Positions 20,661-33,070 of a stretch of 64,000 nucleotides of DNA are shown here, one piece after another. A program made the translations under genes and the position numbers. Origin of the DNA: Tamarix chinensis (taxonomy: Eukaryota; Streptophyta; Magnoliopsida; Caryophyllales; Tamaricaceae); the NCBI GenBank assembly GCA_030549775.1, contig CM060175.1, forward strand, positions 16,040,212 through 16,104,211, written 5' to 3'. The notes beneath the pieces are model-generated. The model saw only the letters and a list, made by a program, of their open reading frames with translations. It searched no databases and was not told where the DNA came from. The first letter of the stretch is position 1, and each line of letters opens with the position of its first letter.

Positions 20661-21400
20661 CGCTTGCTTGCCTGATTCAACTTGTTTATAACCAGATTTG
20701 ACCATTTTTAATATTAGGTTCGGTAAAATATGAGTTGATCCTAAAAATCTCGTGGGGTGATATTGGGCTTTTATCAACCAAATTAATCTTTAATTTATTA
20801 TTAAGCAATCAATTAATAAAAAAAATAACCCTCATTAGTTATTAATTTTTTCCCTATAGGAACTTGTATTTAAAAAACTACTTTTTAAATATATTTTTTA
20901 AACTAATTAATTTTTAGACAACATTGATACTTATAAAGTTGTTGTAAATAATAATATGAAATAAATGATTTTTGTTTTCTGCCTTGAAGTAAAATTAAAG
21001 TGTTGAAACAAAATAAAATAACATGAATTTATCTTAAGTCAAAAGAATTTTTATATAGAAAATGATGTTAAATGTTAATAGTGACTTGATAAATATTAGC
21101 AACTATATAAAAATTAGTTTCATTTTAATATTCTATTTTAAATTGAGAATTGGATATGATAAAATATCATACAAATTTATTTAATGAACATGAACTAAGA
21201 TAGTATTAAAATTAGTATATATAATCATTCTACTTTATTTTTTTTTACTTGTACAAGATATTAAAAATAGTTTACTAATAAATAAATAAAAATATATACA
21301 ATAATTTTCAAAGCCCATAGGTTGATCCGGCCCGGCAAAAACCAATGTTGGCCCAAGCCCACTCATGATCCACTAATAAATGGTTTGGCTGGGCCATGAC
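20661..21400. other. AT-rich spacer between LTR-X and the hAT element
   Basis: No gene, terminal repeat or RNA recognised. The right end (21308-21400) is less AT-rich, with CCCATAGG and GGCCCAAGCCC runs, and finishes with GCCATGAC, the left target duplication of the hAT element. Confidence 0.6.
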
Positions 21401-21725
21401 TAGAGCCGGCAAAAGATGACCCGACCCGAAAAATCCGACGAATACCGACTCGATCCGTCCGAAATCCGATCCGATTTTATCCGAATAATTAAGAACTCGA
21501 AACTTATCCGATCCGATCCGATACATATCCGATATCCGATATAACCCGAGAAATCATAAGCCCATAATTAACCCGACCCGACCCGCTGATTACCCGAAAC
21601 CCGATATAACCCGAAAAATTATAAATCTGAAATGACCCGACCCGATCCATTATTTATCCGAAATCCGAAATTATCCGAAAAATTATAAATTTATAAAGAT
21701 TCGACCCGATACTACCCGAAAATTA
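21401..21725. repeat. Left hAT terminus and subterminal CCGA/CCCG repeats
   Basis: After the terminal TAGAGCCGGCAA come many copies of ACCCGACCCGA, TCCGATCCGA and TATCCGAAATCCGAAA motifs. Such short motif arrays near hAT ends are normally transposase-binding sites. Here the C-rich strand is the plus strand. Confidence 0.8.
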
Positions 21726-22405
21726 ATATTAACCCATTACTCTAATTTTTTAAAACTTCATAAAATATAAAATAATATATATGTGTAACACTTACTTACA
21801 TCAAAATCTAGAAACAATATACTTTTTTAAAGTATATATCACTTATTATGTATATACAAGTAAAATATCTATCGATTCTAATATTGAAATATAGAAATAA
21901 AAGTAGAGGAAAAAGGAACAACTCTATCATGTCATTTAAATATTAATCCACTCTCATATAGTATCATAATATAATAATATTGTAAATACATTCAACACTT
22001 AAAATTCAAGTTACAAATATAAAAGCTTTAAAAGACACCATATAAGCTTGGATATCAAAATATCAATACATAAGCTTGGATATCAAAATATAAGCATCCA
22101 CTTGATATACACAATTTACACCAAACTCATTATCCCTCTCTATCTTGCATACACACAAATGCATTAACTCTCCTAACATTAATTTATTGACTTTGGGTAG
22201 TGACAGCCTGGCAGGTGATTATTCAAGGCTTGCATTGGCAACTACCTTGGTCTCTCTTCCCCTACATAAATGCATAACCGAAAATTATATTTTCAACAGT
22301 TTACAATATGTGCTATGCACATACCTATATTGAGTAAACTGTTTTATATCAATAAAGATATATACAATATTTCAGAAAATGAGGAAATGGGAACAATAGG
22401 AAATA

Positions 22406-22407
<2 letters not shown>

Positions 22408-22443
<36 letters not shown>
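22408..22443. repeat. (TA)n microsatellite
   Basis: About 18 uninterrupted TA dinucleotides inside the hAT element, left of the transposase gene. Confidence 0.95.
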
Positions 22444-22445
<2 letters not shown>

Positions 22446-23362
22446 ATTAAGGATTTTCAATTTATCCTGAACACACATATTCTAATTTAACAAAAAAAAC
22501 AACTGGCCCTTTTTTCCTTGTTCTTTTCTCTTTCTCTTGTTTCTCCTTTCTCTCCCGTGTGTTGACCCCAACCTGCTTCCCTCCTCCATGTTGCTCGCCA
22601 CCTCGAAGATCATCAACTTCAATTTTGGGGATCAGGTAAAGGACTCTCATTTCTGAGAAGAAAATGGCTATAAAATTAGAACCAGTTCCAGCATCATATC
22701 CATTTTCGGAATGGCTCAGAAACAAACACAAAATGACACCTGATTTCATCCGACAGAGATGGTGAAATTTTGGAGCAAGCACATTGTAACTTGTAAGAGA
22801 GGAGGGTGCCTTGGGCCATATATATTATTCCCTGCCTCCCATAAAGGTAGTCCTGAGTTTTTATTTTCACATAATTTATGAAATAGCAATCAATTTGACT
22901 AGAAAATCAAAATTTAGACTTAAATTTCATTTTCATTTTCTTGTCTCAGCTTTCAAACGTGCTGTGTAACTACTATTTCACTCCTAAATTAGACTAAGAT
23001 AATTAACTAGAGGGTCAAGCCATGAAAGCCATGCATGAAGCCAATCAAGCCATCCTCCTTTCTCATGGCTTAAGGCAGCCCAACATGGCTCGCGACCCAG
23101 CCAACAAAAAATCACACCATCCATCAAGATCAGCACATAAAGTGATCGAAAATTCCAGCCACAAAATTCAAAAATCAAGACGTTGCGTAGTCAGCCAAGA
23201 AGCAACCATTTCAGCACTTTAGACGACATAAAAGAGGGAGTTGCCAAGCTCATATGCAGACTTGATTGAGTGACTCGGGGACATGCAATAATCAACTTAG
23301 CAACAAAAGTAAGGAACTAGCTTAGTAAAAATATTGTAGCGTAAAAAATTACCTCCAACTCT

Positions 23363-25678
23363 TCAATTAACCTCGTTGTTTTGTTCGGAAAAGTCTACAA
23401 TGGAGCCTTCTTTTTCAAGATCTATGCAAATACCAAAAATATATGTTATTTCATAAAAAAAACATAACCATAATAAAATATTTGGATTTACATATTCAAA
23501 TTACCTCCATATCCAAACAACCAATTATGTGTTGTTACCAACACATCAACATTTTTTGGCAAAAGAGAATTTCTCCACTTGTTCAATATCCTACCACCCA
23601 TACTGAAAGTAGACTCTGAAGCAACTGTGGTGATTGGAATAACGAGAATATCTTTTGCCATGGAACTAAGTATCGGAAAACAACTAGATTTATCCTTCCA
23701 ATAAAAAAGCACATCAAGTCTAACCAATCGCTCCATTCTTTGAATTTCATGGTAACTCTCTAATTCAGTTTTTCCAATATTGCTAGCTCCAAGAAATATT
23801 GAAGAGTCAAATTCCTAAATAAAAAGAAACAAACAAAAAATAAGCCTATGTATATAATACAGAATTAAACAAATAATAGGATGAATATAAAAGATATTAG
23901 TAAACTTAATATCTAATAATAATAGTTTACCCCTATGTCATCGTTTCTCTGACAAGTGTTGACTTCTCTTTGAATAGGATTAGATGTGCTTGGAACACAA
24001 GAATCAACTTGGCAATTATCCTCATAATATTTGTATAAGTCAAGAAGTTGAGCATATACTTCTTTGGCCATCCGTGAACCCTTGTCGGTTCCATATAATT
24101 TTGTGAAAGCAAATGTCACAAAATCAAACTTGTAACGTGGATCAAAAATTATAGCAAAAGCTAGAATCATAGAGTAGTCGGACCAATATTTTCCAAATTT
24201 TTCATACATCTGAGTCGCCATTCTACTAATGTCCATATCATCACACGACATTGCCTTCTCTATGCACCTTTGAATGGTCCACACATTAAAGAAGTATAGA
24301 TTGGATGTCGGATATTCGGTTCCAGAAAATAAATTTGTGATATCGTAGAATGGTTGTAACAAATCACAAATTTTTTTTACCTTGATCCACTCACTACTTG
24401 AAATATGCCACTTGAAATTAGGTTCATTCAACGCATAATAGTCCAAAACACGACTATAATGTAATCCTCTACTTAGCATCAAATATGTAGAATTCCACCT
24501 GGTTGCAACATCCAACCACAACTTTGCAGAAACAGATATGTTTAACTACACAGCATATTCATAAAACTTAATTATCCTACCTTCTGATCCATCTATATAC
24601 TTAATACTTTCTCGAACCTTCACCACACATTCTTCAATGTTCTTCATTCCTTCTTTAGCTATCAAATTTAAAATATGAGCTGAACAAGGAATATGGAAAA
24701 ATTTTCCATCACACACCAAATTTCCAAGCAACTTGGATTTCATATTCATAATCATATTGATCATATTTGATGCATTATCCACAGTCATGGTAAAAATCTT
24801 TTTTTCAATGCCCCAATCCATTATCAATGAATGTAACATATTATATATCTCTATACCAGTGTGGGGAGGAGGACAATGGCAAAAACTCAATACCTTAGAG
24901 TTCAATTTCCAATTATCATCAACATAATGTGCTGTGAGAGTAAGATAACCACGTCCTGTACATGCTGTCCATATATCACAAGTTAAACAAATCCTGCTGG
25001 AATTTTTTCTTAAAGACGCTTTAAGAATTTCCTTAAATTCAGCATGCTTCTCCAAACAAATTTTCTTTGCGGTATTTCTACAAATCGGTTTGACATTCGG
25101 ATTCAAATACCGATGGACTTTTCTCTCCCCTTCATACTCAACATGTGAGAACGGAAACCCGTGTTTCATTATCGACTCACAAACCAACTGACTGTATACT
25201 TTTTGATCAAAATGAGATGTAGTCATGCAGGACCCGACAAGATTTTTGTACTTTGAACAACTTGCCAAATGTCTCTTAAAATTAGATGTGCCATTTTTTG
25301 ATTCAGCTCTATATGATACCTCTTGACAATGCTTACATACACCATGCAAATTCTTTTGAACATCTTCATAACAATTATATTCTTTCCATACCTCGGCTTT
25401 TCTCTTTAGATTAATAGGGACCCATCCATCACCAATTGCATTGGGGATGGTAGTTGAAGTTAGCAATTGATCATTTTTAGTATATTCAGAATTAGGAGCT
25501 GCAATTTGAAAAAATACAAAATTAATAAGAGATAATATTATGAATCAAACAATAATAAGTATCAAACATCACTAACATTAAAGATTAAAGAAAAATTAAT
25601 ACCTCTGCTACCAACAGATGAGAAATCATAAGTGTCAAAATGTTCTTCTTGTTGTGGAGTCCTAAAATTTTCCTCCAT
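23363..25678 (-). pseudogene. hAT transposase, four exons, one in-frame stop
   Basis: ATG at 25678 opens exon 1 (25678-25603). Exons 2 (25498-23931), 3 (23814-23505) and 4 (23421-23363) join through GT-AG introns in matching phases and end at TGA, giving 671 codons, the usual size of ZBED/RICESLEEPER-like hAT transposases. A BED finger is visible at about residues 80-106 (C-x2-C, then H-x3-C in KRHLASC). The LTCDIWT motif with a candidate catalytic Asp, TVDNAS and the C-terminal dimerisation motif ASESTFSMGGR (about 613) are all present. One TAG interrupts it at codon 343, between EYAV and LNIS, before KLWLDVATRWN; CAG is the likely original. Without that change the frame would be complete. 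It acts in the nucleus on the hAT ends around it, or once did. Confidence 0.88.
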
Positions 25679-27120
25679 GAATTTTAACACTGTAATATTA
25701 CCAAAGCATACATGAATTATTTATTATTAACATAACAATATATATTATTTCATACATCACAAAATTTAGCAGTTAACATAATATCTTTTAATCTATCAGT
25801 TACATAACCAAAAATGCCTTCAAAATAAATGCTACCACACCCTCAATTCTCAAATTATGCTTTGAAGTCTCATGCAACAAGTTAAACATTATTTACTATG
25901 AATAACTTGTCTGTTATTTAGTAGGAATGCAGAGGTAAAGGACCTCTACACAAAGGTACTTTCTTCTAGTCATATAGTCCTCAGATCCTTTATTCCTCAT
26001 GGCTATAGTGTTATGCTGCTATAAATGTTTAACTTGTCAGCATTTCCTTGGCAGTGAAACATTGCTTTGAAGGTTATGGGCATTATGCTTTTCCTCAAAA
26101 AATTTGTCATGTTGTGTGTTTGTTAAATGTTGGTCTTGGAGCATGTAGTATCTGTCTTCTTTTCGAATCAGTATGATAGGCTTTCAATTCATTATTTGAG
26201 CTTGAGCTGGATTGTTTTGCGAAACTTGGATATTGTCAAGGTTGCTAGAATTAGAATTCTATTTAGAATCAATATAGGTCACCAAAATCAGATTGTAAGA
26301 TACAATCCTACAAATATCACAAAAATAGAACCCCAATATACATATATACTATAAAATCTCATAGTTGAAGTTAAAAAATGCTGAAAATATCATCTTTAAT
26401 CTCTTTTGGCGCTAATAAAATTGTAGCTACTGAAACACAATCCAAAATTATTGAATTATATGCATACAAAGAAAGTTAGCACATGGATTATGCATATAAA
26501 ATCTCTAACTCCTCCACAAAAATGAAATATAAAATCCATAAATGTAGAGGTAAAGGACCTTATAAGCAGCACAAGAAATCCATCCATGCCAGGGCTTCAG
26601 TATCGCGTCGCGTTGTAGGAAACTTCCAGCTCTCACTTCTCAAAACCTTATTCCCGATCCCAAATTCCCAACACACATTGCAGGGAGAAGAAGAGGAGGA
26701 AAGTGGTGGAGAAGCTGGAAACTGGGAGGGCTGCGACGGGTCGAGGAGATGGATTTGAAAATGCAAAGGGGAGGAGGCCGGTGGAGGATTGTTTGGTGAG
26801 GGAGGTTGGCTGGAAAAAAATGCGAAAATGGCGAAAAGGAAGCACTAGAGCAGAGCAGAGGTGTGTAAAGCTGGTAACGGGCGTTTACCTGTTCACTGTT
26901 TGGCTCGGGGATGACTGGATGAAGCATGAGCGGGTGAGGGAGTGTGTGTTGACTGTTGGTGTCGTGCTCGTGCAGGCGTAGGAGGAAAGTAGGCAGAGTA
27001 GCTGAAGGCTGAAGCTGAGGCATGACCGCATGAGGTGAGGTGATGCGAATGCGATGCCTGTGTCACTGTGTGTGGCGTTGGCTTGTTCTATAAGAGAAAA
27101 ATGCAGAGGCTTACTGACAT
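25679..27120 (-). promoter_or_regulatory. Probable leader region of the hAT transposase
   Basis: TTACAG at 25695-25690 forms an acceptor just upstream of the ATG, implying a 5' UTR intron. A GC-richer block at about 26560-27080 would contain the untranslated first exon on the minus strand, with TCTTATAGAAC near 27080-27095 as a TATA-like start. Between them (25700-26550) I see only AT-rich sequence. The intron donor was not fixed. Open frames of up to 127 codons in this block show no family motif. Confidence 0.35.
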
Positions 27121-27519
27121 CAGGGACATGCGCTGGAATGACTAATGAGTCTATGACTTATTGTGTTAATGTGCTGTAAAAAAATATAGAGTTGGTTAAA
27201 ATATGTTTATTTTATATTTTTATTTTAGATTTAATTTAGGTAAATTAGGATATTAGATTATAGAATAATAATTTTAAAAAAATAATTTGATTTAAGATAG
27301 GTTAAAAATAATTGAAAAAAGTAAAAATAATTTAGGATAAATTTTTAAAAATTCTTTTACATTACGGATCAACGGTTATTATTAAAATAATTAAGATAAA
27401 ATTTAGGGGTATAAACTAAAATTAAAATTAATAGTCTAATTCTATCAAGTTTTAACCTAATTAAATTTATATCTAAGCCATCATAAATTTGTAATAATAA
27501 ACCTTCTAAAATAATTATT

Positions 27520-27562
27520 ACTACTATTATTATTATTATTGGCATTATTATAATAATTATCA

Positions 27563-27596
<34 letters not shown>

Positions 27597-27641
27597 CATC
27601 ATCATAAGATGATGATGATGACGACGACGACGATGATGATG

Positions 27642-27683
<42 letters not shown>

Positions 27684-27718
27684 GTTATTGTTATTGTTAT
27701 TATTATTGTTGTTGTTAT
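27520..27718 (+). repeat. Compound microsatellite (TTA)n-(GAT)n-(GAC)4-(GAT)n-(TTA)n
   Basis: TTA triplets, then TCATCATCATAAGATGATG forming a small hairpin, then GAT repeats enclosing four GAC units, then TTA and TTG triplets. A very similar GAT-GAC-GAT core occurs inverted at 29720-29850. Confidence 0.9.
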
Positions 27719-27899
27719 CCAACCCTAGTTTAACTTACACTTAATTATACATGTGCATATTGATTTAATACCAAACTAAAATTTAATTTATTGAAAAAGT
27801 ATATAGCTATTTTGATGCTTAACTAAGAAAGTAAACTAAATTTTACTTACACATATCTAAGTATTAAGATACAACAATAACATATAAAATATGTGAAAC

Positions 27900-28350
27900 A
27901 ACTTTAGGTTTCTAATTAAAATATTAATTTTAGTTTATAATGAAACTACTCATTTTGATCTATAAGACTACTATAAGGTTCTAATAAAACTACTAACTTT
28001 AACTTATAAAAGTAGGTTAAGATTATAATAAAACTACATGCTTTAGCTTATGAAACTATCATTTTGACTAATGAAATAATTCGTTTCAGCTTATAAAAGT
28101 ATTTTATGTTTCTAATGGAACTATTATAAGTTTCTAAGGACATCGCTCATCTAATATTATGAAACTAGACTAACTAGTCATCATAGCATATTCATAATAC
28201 TCTAAATTTCTAATGAAACTACTTGTCTTGGCTTGTTAAACTACTTAAAGTTATTAAGAAAAATACTCATTTTAGTTGATAAACCTAGTGTAATAGTTTT
28301 ATGAAGCTACCATAATTGTTCTATGAAACTATTAGTTCTAAATTCTCATT
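27900..28350 (+). repeat. Degenerate repeat built on TTTCTAATGAAACTACT
   Basis: Eight or more imperfect copies of (T/G)(T/A)TCTAAT(A/G)AAACTACT followed by a TTAGCTTATAAAAGTA-like part, with an irregular period of roughly 50-70 bp. Not similar to the hAT subterminal repeats. Confidence 0.55.
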
Positions 28351-29639
28351 AGAAGTAGTAGTTTTTACTAGATATGCCCTCAATATATATTCTTATCAAA
28401 CATGAATAAAACTACTCGAGTTTACCAACTTAAATGTTATATTCTTATCATCTATTCAACTTGGGAATATCAAGGGATTATGATTTATGAATTCTTGAAA
28501 AGCCAACATCATAATTTGATTTATCAAATATTAGAACATAATTGTAATAATATATATGTGATATAACTATTGTTAATATGCTTGTACTGATGAACATATC
28601 TAAAGGAACAACCACAAATATAACTATTGTTAAAAGTAGTATTATTTCACTTACAAAACATTGTTAAAAAAGAGATGAAGAGAATAGAGAAGAAAAATCA
28701 ATGGTATGTAACCTTCATTAACTAAATTGAGTGTATAACTCTGCCAAATCTAAATGGCATAAGAAGAACAAAACTTTAATATAGAGATTCAATATATAGT
28801 TTGGGTTGAACCAAATACATATGATTTCTTTCAACCCTAGGTTGACCAAATACAAAATATATAACTTTAATCCTATACAATAGAAATTGGTAAGGAGCAT
28901 TTTATCTTATAGAAGACTAATATAATACATAGTCCAACTAAACGGTTGAGACCAACTGAATACATTAACCTAAAAAAAAAATAAGCTTGAATTATCAATT
29001 ACCCTAACTGATTAATAATACAATATGATGTTTGAGTTAGAAACTAATCATTACAATATTAAGCCTAGTGAATATAGAATATGCCCCATGCCATTGTATG
29101 CGCCATGCCATCTTCAATTCTACGATCTAGTGACCAAAACCCAAACAACAACTATGATATGAACCAATTGCCATTGTAGCTTAAAACGAATATTACATAA
29201 TCATAATCTATTCAATTATTCAAAATATAGTTATCAATAATACTAATTCTAATATTTGAAATATTTAGGAACAATTGTGTAAAGGTATATATATAAATAA
29301 AGATTGTATCATAAGTAAAATCCAATCAAACAAAGGAAAAGTTTTATCAATTCTATTATAAGTATACATAATAACAATTTTTAGCCTTACACACTATATG
29401 TTAGTATATATACCTTACAATATAATACCTATAAGTAACATCATACAAAAATAAGAAAAATCTAATGTGAGGATATTAATTATTCATTATAAAAATTAAA
29501 GATTAATATTTTTGTTACATCAACTATGTTAAATAGTAAGAAGTCAATATGAGTTGGTCATTTGCCAATAATGGTCATTATTACTTACTTTATCTAATTT
29601 TTATTTGATTTAGCTTGATATGATCAAAATAAAATATAG
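28351..29639. other. hAT interior, no feature recognised
   Basis: Very AT-rich sequence with no open frame beyond about 60 codons and no terminal motif. The same applies to 29851-30319, apart from a small direct repeat CGCTAGTCGCTAGTCGCTA near 30293-30312. Confidence 0.6.
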
Positions 29640-29769
29640 AAAAAAATAATAATGTGTTATTATTATTATTTTTCCATAATTGATATTCAATAATTACTAC
29701 TATTATAGTTGTCATTATTTTTGTATCATCATCATCAGCATCATCATCGTCGTCGTCGTCGTCATCATT

Positions 29770-29850
<81 letters not shown>
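29640..29850 (-). repeat. Inverted partner of the compound microsatellite
   Basis: CATCATCATCGTCGTCGTCGTCATC followed by a long ATC run and a TTA run. Read on the minus strand it repeats the GAT-(GAC)4-GAT order of 27600-27645, so two related compound microsatellites face each other about 2 kb apart inside the hAT element. Confidence 0.85.
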
Positions 29851-29851
<1 letters not shown>

Positions 29852-30319
29852 TAATTACAATTATGTTGATATGATGTGATCAATCTATTTGAAAAATAAT
29901 ATGAGAAGTACAACCTTAGAAACCTTCATTTGTTATCAATTATCAATGGTTATTGTAAGTTAATATTATGTAAGGACTAAGGACCGTACAAAATATAAAT
30001 ATAATATACACTTAAAATAATATTTGAACTCAATATGATATAATCAAGCTAATAATGGAGTTGAATTTAATTATAAGTTATGCCTTAATATAAAAAGAAA
30101 AGTAATCTGATTTGAAGATATTTAAATTTAAAACATCAAATAAATCTTCAAAGATGAAATAATGACAAAAAATTCTAATGCCCCAAAACAATATATATTA
30201 AATAAGATAAATTAAAATAAACAATTTTAAAATAATTAGTCTTTAATAACATTTTGAAATAAAAAAAATAACACAAAGATGAGTGCATGACTCGCTAGTC
30301 GCTAGTCGCTACTTGCTAT

Positions 30320-30622
30320 GCTACTGAAATGACCCGAATCCGATCCAAACTCGACCCGAAAATATAATAATTTGAACTTATCCGAGCCCGATCCGAACCC
30401 GAACCGAAATTAGAATAACCCAAATTTATCCGAATTTGAGTCAATCCGATCTCAACCCGACCCGATCCGAAAACTTAAAATGACCCGAGATTATCCGATA
30501 CCAAGTTGATCCGAATCAAACCCGATCCGATAAAATGATCCGAGATTATCCGAAACCGATATGACCCGATTATTACTTAACCCGATCCGAAAGTAACCCG
30601 ACCCGTCCGATTGCCAGCTCTA
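30320..30622. repeat. Right hAT subterminal repeats and terminus
   Basis: Runs of GACCCGAATCCGATCC, AACCCGACCCGATCCG and GAGATTATCCGA motifs lead to CCAGCTCTA at 30622. As on the left side, the C-rich strand is the plus strand. Confidence 0.8.
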
Positions 30623-32294
30623 GCCGTGACCCAAACTAGGCCTTCTTCTTGCCTTATCCCAATTTGTCCAATAACAAAGATGCATATATATGTATATGTG
30701 CATGTCTTTATTATAAGTGTCCCCACTTTTAAGAATGTACATAGTATTTGAATTGTATTATTATATTATTATTTGAATTGAATCATATCAGACAATTAAA
30801 AAAAATTATCCTTCTAATTTAATAGGACTCAAATAATAAAGCAATTGTATTTTATCCGGGTAGACAAATAAGGTAATTAATTTTTTTCAGTTTTATTATT
30901 AATCTTGTAGTGATAATAGCCTAGGTTCACAGCAAATAGCCGTTTCATTTCTAAAAGATATTTTTATTTAGTAATTTACATATTGTTTCATAAAGTACTA
31001 AATATATCTTTAATATTATAACTACACATGCCATTAAAAAATAACATGATATTTAATACAAAGATTAAGAAAAAAAATAAAGATAAAAATAAAAAATAAA
31101 AAAATGATATTTTTAAAATAACTCTTTATTTCAAATATATATTATTATTTTTTTACCTAAAGGAATTTCCGATGGGAGGGGAGTACTTGTGATGTAACGA
31201 CCAAGCTTGTACGGACACTCAGGCTGCGTATGAAGATTTTGCGCGAGTGTCTCTTGATTTAAAAAAAAAAAAAAAAAGAGGATGCAGCCTACTTTGGAAA
31301 ACCGGTGTAAACGGCAGAGTATTTAGGCAAAAATTGGAAACCCGGGCCCCATAATTGATCCACCCACGTCCTTCCCCAGTCTTTCTGTCTCCACGTCCGG
31401 CCCCATAAAAAACAAAAAATTACAGTTTCTCCTTGCGTCAAAAAGGATGGGGAGACAATAGTTTTCACTGTACAGTTGCCAAACAGTAGGCACTACTTCT
31501 ACGACGCTACTGGCGCCTCTGACCAGTGAATTTACTCAAAGAAAACGTAAGCATGAGTTGCAGAACGGGCCGATGACGGAAGCTCTGAATGAAAGAAGCC
31601 AATCCCACATATTTCTAAATACAATGCAGGCGTCACCTTCAATTTCTGATCGATCGTCATCATCGATCGATCGATCGCCCTCCCTGAATTAAATTATCAC
31701 AAGGAAAAAACACACACACACACACAAAAAAAGAAAAGAAAAGAACTGCAACATCAGCCCATCACTGCAGCGATGATGCATGCCCTTGCCCACGACGTCC
31801 GTCCTGCAACGTTCCCCAAATATTGAAGGCTAGCCGGGAACACAAATCCCGCTTGTTGTGATGGCAAAATCTAACTGAATGACATCATCCTTGAATATGA
31901 CCTTTCTGTCAAGTTTATATTCGACAGGCTGATAATATTATGTATGCATGTGTATATGGAGTAGCTTTTAATGATTTATCATACTACTGTGGGCTTATTT
32001 GGTAGGAGGCGATAGAGGTCAAAAAAAATTTCTTCTTATTTTGTGTCATTTAGATCAATTATTTATTGATAATAAAAGTATTTTTAATAAAATATCTATT
32101 TTAGATTAAATTAAGATCTAAAATAGATATTAGTTTAATTTTTTTTTAAATTTTAGTTATAATATACAAGGTATGACTGTAAAGTAGTATTAGTAGTATA
32201 TTAACTTTAATTCTACTATAATCAATACCAGCATTGATAAGGAAACAGTACTATTCTCTTAGGTCATTAACATCAATTACTTTGATGCAAATAA
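30623..32294. other. Downstream flank of the WOX gene, no gene recognised
   Basis: 30623-31150 is AT-rich without features. 31170-31880 is GC-richer and looks single-copy within the window, with a purine A-run at 31260-31276, a (CA)n run at 31711-31725, and tandem CGATCGAT motifs near 31650-31675. It has no long open frame. 31890-32290 is AT-rich. Confidence 0.5.
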
Positions 32295-32507
32295 TACTCT
32301 CTTCCTATAACAAATTTTTTGTACAAAAAGGAAATAACTTATTTTTTATTTTTATCGTCATTATTTTTCCTATTATTTATACATTAAATATTTTACTATT
32401 TTTTTAATGAAGGGTGTAGATATAATTTTAATACTAATTATTTTAATTTTAAAAAATATATTTAAATTGATGAAATAACTTTCTTTTTTATACGAAGGAA
32501 GATAGTA
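32295..32507. mobile_element. Stowaway-like MITE, copy 1
   Basis: Left end TACTCTCTTCCTATAA and right end (reverse complement) TACTATCTTCCTTCGTATAA are inverted repeats over about 17 bp, close to the CTCCCTCCGT-type ends of Tc1/mariner Stowaway MITEs and flanked by TA. 213 bp, AT-rich, noncoding. Confidence 0.6.
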
Positions 32508-32565
32508 GACAAAAAATATATATATTAGCAAAGATCAAATGGTACATTTCCTTTGATGCAGATAA

Positions 32566-32795
32566 TACTCTCTCCCTATTAAAAAAATAATTTATTTTAT
32601 CGTTAAATTTTTGTATAAGAAAGAAAAAACTTATTTTTATTTTTATCCTTATTTTTTCTCCTACTATCCTTACATTAAATATTTTACTATTTTTTAATGA
32701 AATATGTAGGTATAATTTTAATACTGTTTTTATTAATTTTTAAGAAAGTATCTGAATTGATATAATAATTTTTTTATATATAAGGGTAAAGCGGT
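32566..32795. mobile_element. Stowaway-like MITE, copy 2 (tandem duplicate)
   Basis: TACTCTCTCCCTATTA start, same interior order as copy 1 (TTACATTAAATATTTTACTA in both), degenerate right end near GGGTAAAGCGGTGG. The flank ATATTAGCAAAGATCAAAT / ATATTAGCAAATATCAAAT, then GTACATTTCCTT, is repeated as well. The duplication therefore copied MITE plus neighbour DNA, not a second transposition. Confidence 0.6.
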
Positions 32796-33070
32796 GGGGA
32801 AAAAAAACCATATATTAGCAAATATCAAATCGTACATTTCCTTATCATGATGATACATAAAAGAGAGGTTACATAATTAATTAAACTTATGATATTCAGC
32901 AAGCTAGCTGATTATGTAAATATATTCTTAGACCTAGCTAGCTAGCTGCATATCTAGGACATTAAATTAAAGAGCCTTAATTATGATCAAGGGCTCAGCT
33001 GGAGCCCGGAAGAACACGCACAAATTATATTACAAACCATCTTATTCTACTCGTTATTCAAATTTAGACA

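Larger units (their letters stand above)
21401..30622 (-). mobile_element. Complete hAT element, 9222 bp
   Basis: Left terminus TAGAGCCGGCAAAAG, right terminus (reverse complement) TAGAGCTGGCAATCG, both of the plant hAT type. The flanking 8 bp are GCCATGAC (21393-21400) and GCCGTGAC (30623-30630), one mismatch, as expected for a hAT target duplication. CCGA- and CCCG-rich subterminal repeats lie inside each end. A transposase gene sits in the left half on the minus strand. At 9.2 kb it is larger than a typical autonomous hAT of 3-5 kb; the right half is AT-rich, with microsatellites and no recognisable gene, and may include further insertions. Confidence 0.9.

Noticed and set aside
26483..27023. 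Open frames on both strands in the GC-richer block of the hAT element
   Set aside because: No family motif; the position fits the untranslated leader of the transposase.
27369..27722. 117-codon minus-strand frame with poly-Asn and poly-Ile
   Set aside because: Direct translation of a compound microsatellite.
29680..29874. 64-codon poly-Ile frame
   Set aside because: Translation of ATC/ATT repeats.
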